The notes under the pieces are model-generated. The model ran no database searches. It saw nothing but the letters and a program-made list of their open reading frames with translations, and was not told where the DNA came from. 6,262 nucleotides of DNA from Cellvibrionales bacterium (lineage in GTDB: Bacteria > Pseudomonadota > Gammaproteobacteria > Pseudomonadales > UBA7434). Shown here one piece after another: positions 5,397 through 6,262 of this stretch. Position numbers and translations under genes: made by a program. The stretch is taken from contig JABIQF010000240.1 of assembly GCA_018668095.1 (NCBI GenBank), positions 1 through 6,262 on the forward strand. Reading direction: 5' to 3'. Positions within the stretch are counted from its first letter, which is position 1. Each line of letters opens with the position of its first letter.

Positions 5397-6050
5397 ATGA
5401 CCATTATGACTGATGACACGCGACTCTCAGAAATTGAGTTACAAAAATACTTTCAATCGGCCGCTTTTACACAAAGTGCTGCAAAATTGCCTCAGTGTCC
5501 TATCGATCATGGCCATGAGGTCGCGTTTGCGGGTCGCTCTAATGCGGGTAAATCGAGTGCTATAAACCGCATTACTGGGCAGAAAAAGCTCGCTCGTATT
5601 AGTAAGACGCCAGGTAGAACACAGCTAATTAACTTTTTTGGTCTGCGAGATGAGCAGCGACTCGTCGATTTACCGGGCTATGGCTACGCGAAAGTCGCAT
5701 TGGCACAAAAGCTAGAATGGCAAAAACATTTAGAACATTACTTAGAAAAACGCGCATCTCTTACTGGCTTAGTGTTGGTCATGGATGTACGACGTCCGCT
5801 GCAACCCTTTGATACGGTGATGCTCGACTGGGTTAAACAATATCAAATTCAATGTCATATTTTAATTACGAAAGCCGACAAGCTGAAACGAGGACCTGCT
5901 ATGCAAGCCCTATTTCAAGTTGAAAAAAGCGTTGAAGATCAACCACATATTAGCGCCCAATTATTCTCGGCCACCAATGGCACTGGCTTGGGACAAGCGC
6001 AAGATAAACTTTATGATTGGCTACACCAACCAGAAGTCACTGTAGACTAA
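5397..6050 (+). CDS. engB: Ribosome biogenesis GTP-binding protein EngB (YihA/YsxC)
   Basis: EngB is an essential or near-essential GTPase needed for assembly of the 50S ribosomal subunit. With ATG 5397 it has 217 residues (family about 195-220). G1/P-loop is GRSNAGKS at 46-53. The G2 region SKTPGRTQ at 69-76 is the EngB signature. G3 is DLPG at 91-94 within a DLPGYGYA block, G4 is TKAD at 158-161, and G5 is the SA in LFSATNG near the C-terminus. All GTP-binding residues are present. The start is uncertain: TTG 5394, ATG 5397 and ATG 5406 are all in frame and none has a good Shine-Dalgarno. The N-terminal 30 residues are poorly conserved in this family, so alignment does not settle it. It is divergent from cc4-dsbA, as in Pseudomonas, and convergent with the OmpA-domain gene. 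No terminator is evident in 6051-6156. Confidence 0.97.
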   Translation: MTIMTDDTRLSEIELQKYFQSAAFTQSAAKLPQCPIDHGHEVAFAGRSNAGKSSAINRITGQKKLARISKTPGRTQLINFFGLRDEQRLVDLPGYGYAKVALAQKLEWQKHLEHYLEKRASLTGLVLVMDVRRPLQPFDTVMLDWVKQYQIQCHILITKADKLKRGPAMQALFQVEKSVEDQPHISAQLFSATNGTGLGQAQDKLYDWLHQPEVTVD

Positions 6051-6156
6051 GCCTTTATTAATATAAGCTCGCTTTAACATTCAAGAACATAAAAACCGTA
6101 ACTTAAACGCCGATACTACAAAACAGCAAAGTAACACCGGCCTCTAATTTTTCGCT

Positions 6157-6262
6157 TTACTGATTCGTTGTTGGCGTTACAAACACTTCAACTCGACGAT
6201 TCAATGCCCGCCCTGCTTCTGTCGCATTCGACTCACGCGGCTCATATTCACCACGGCCTGAT
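6157..6262 (-). CDS. OmpA/MotB-domain protein, C-terminal fragment at right edge
   Basis: The minus-strand frame ending at TAA (6157-6159) gives the last 34 residues of a protein whose start lies beyond the window. It contains GRGEYEP, then N-x-T-E-x-GRALNRRVEVFV, the hallmark end of the OmpA_C peptidoglycan-binding domain. In this fold the conserved N and R of N-x-x-x-x-GRALNRR bind diaminopimelate of peptidoglycan (family knowledge). The protein ends seven residues after the domain's last strand (TPTTNQ tail). It is therefore an outer-membrane or periplasmic cell-wall anchor, but the fragment cannot tell an OprF/OmpA porin from a YiaD-type lipoprotein or another family member. It converges on engB with 106 bases between stops. 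Confidence 0.88.
   Translation of the reverse strand, partial: SGRGEYEPRESNATEAGRALNRRVEVFVTPTTNQ

Noticed and set aside
6051..6156. Terminator between convergent engB and the OmpA-domain gene
   Set aside because: Only an imperfect long-range pairing (GTAAC near 6131 with GTTAC near 6176) was found, with a large loop and no suitable T-run.

Overview
The window reads as ordinary chromosomal DNA from a moderately AT-rich gammaproteobacterium. The main clue is gene order. A GGDEF protein with a long unannotated N-terminal region is followed by dsbA, a diheme cytochrome c4 gene and divergent engB. This matches the order I recall for the Pseudomonas dgcP-dsbA-cc4-engB neighbourhood (PA5487 to PA5492 in P. 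aeruginosa), so a Pseudomonadales, Cellvibrionales or Oceanospirillales-type host is likely. The species cannot be fixed from sequence alone. I see no insertion sequence, prophage, CRISPR array, tRNA or rRNA.

Layout from left to right: (1) 1-1051, minus strand: the N-terminal 350 residues of the NAD(P) transhydrogenase alpha (alpha-1) subunit, running off the left edge. (2) 1052-1481: a gene-free, AT-rich stretch carrying a nested inverted repeat with two competing pairings. (3) 1482-1646, minus: a 54-residue, highly charged protein of unknown function with an excellent ribosome binding site. (4) 1647-1884: a short spacer with a strong hairpin. (5) 1885-3450, minus: a DgcP-like diguanylate cyclase with an intact active site and inhibitory site. 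It has its own promoter, just downstream of a bidirectional terminator at 3615-3645. (6) 3662-4318 dsbA and 4410-5027 cytochrome c4, both minus and probably one transcript driven from a TATAAT promoter near 5140. (7) 5028-5396: divergent control region with promoters facing both ways. (8) 5397-6050, plus: the ribosome-assembly GTPase EngB. (9) 6157-6262, minus: the last 34 residues of an OmpA/MotB-domain protein, convergent with engB and running off the right edge.

The gene products work in several places. Transhydrogenase couples the proton gradient to NADPH supply. Cytochrome c4 carries electrons in the periplasm towards terminal oxidases. DsbA makes disulfides there and, by established knowledge, acts on the cysteines of apo-cytochromes c before heme attachment, which gives a plausible reason for the cc4-dsbA pairing. 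DgcP makes c-di-GMP, controlling the switch between attachment and motility. EngB is a housekeeping GTPase for the 50S subunit.

I found no convincing undescribed system. The items most worth a second look are the 54-residue protein beside dgcP, the switch-like inverted repeat at 1366-1430, the CSHC active site of DsbA, and a possible 31-codon upstream ORF that overlaps the engB start.
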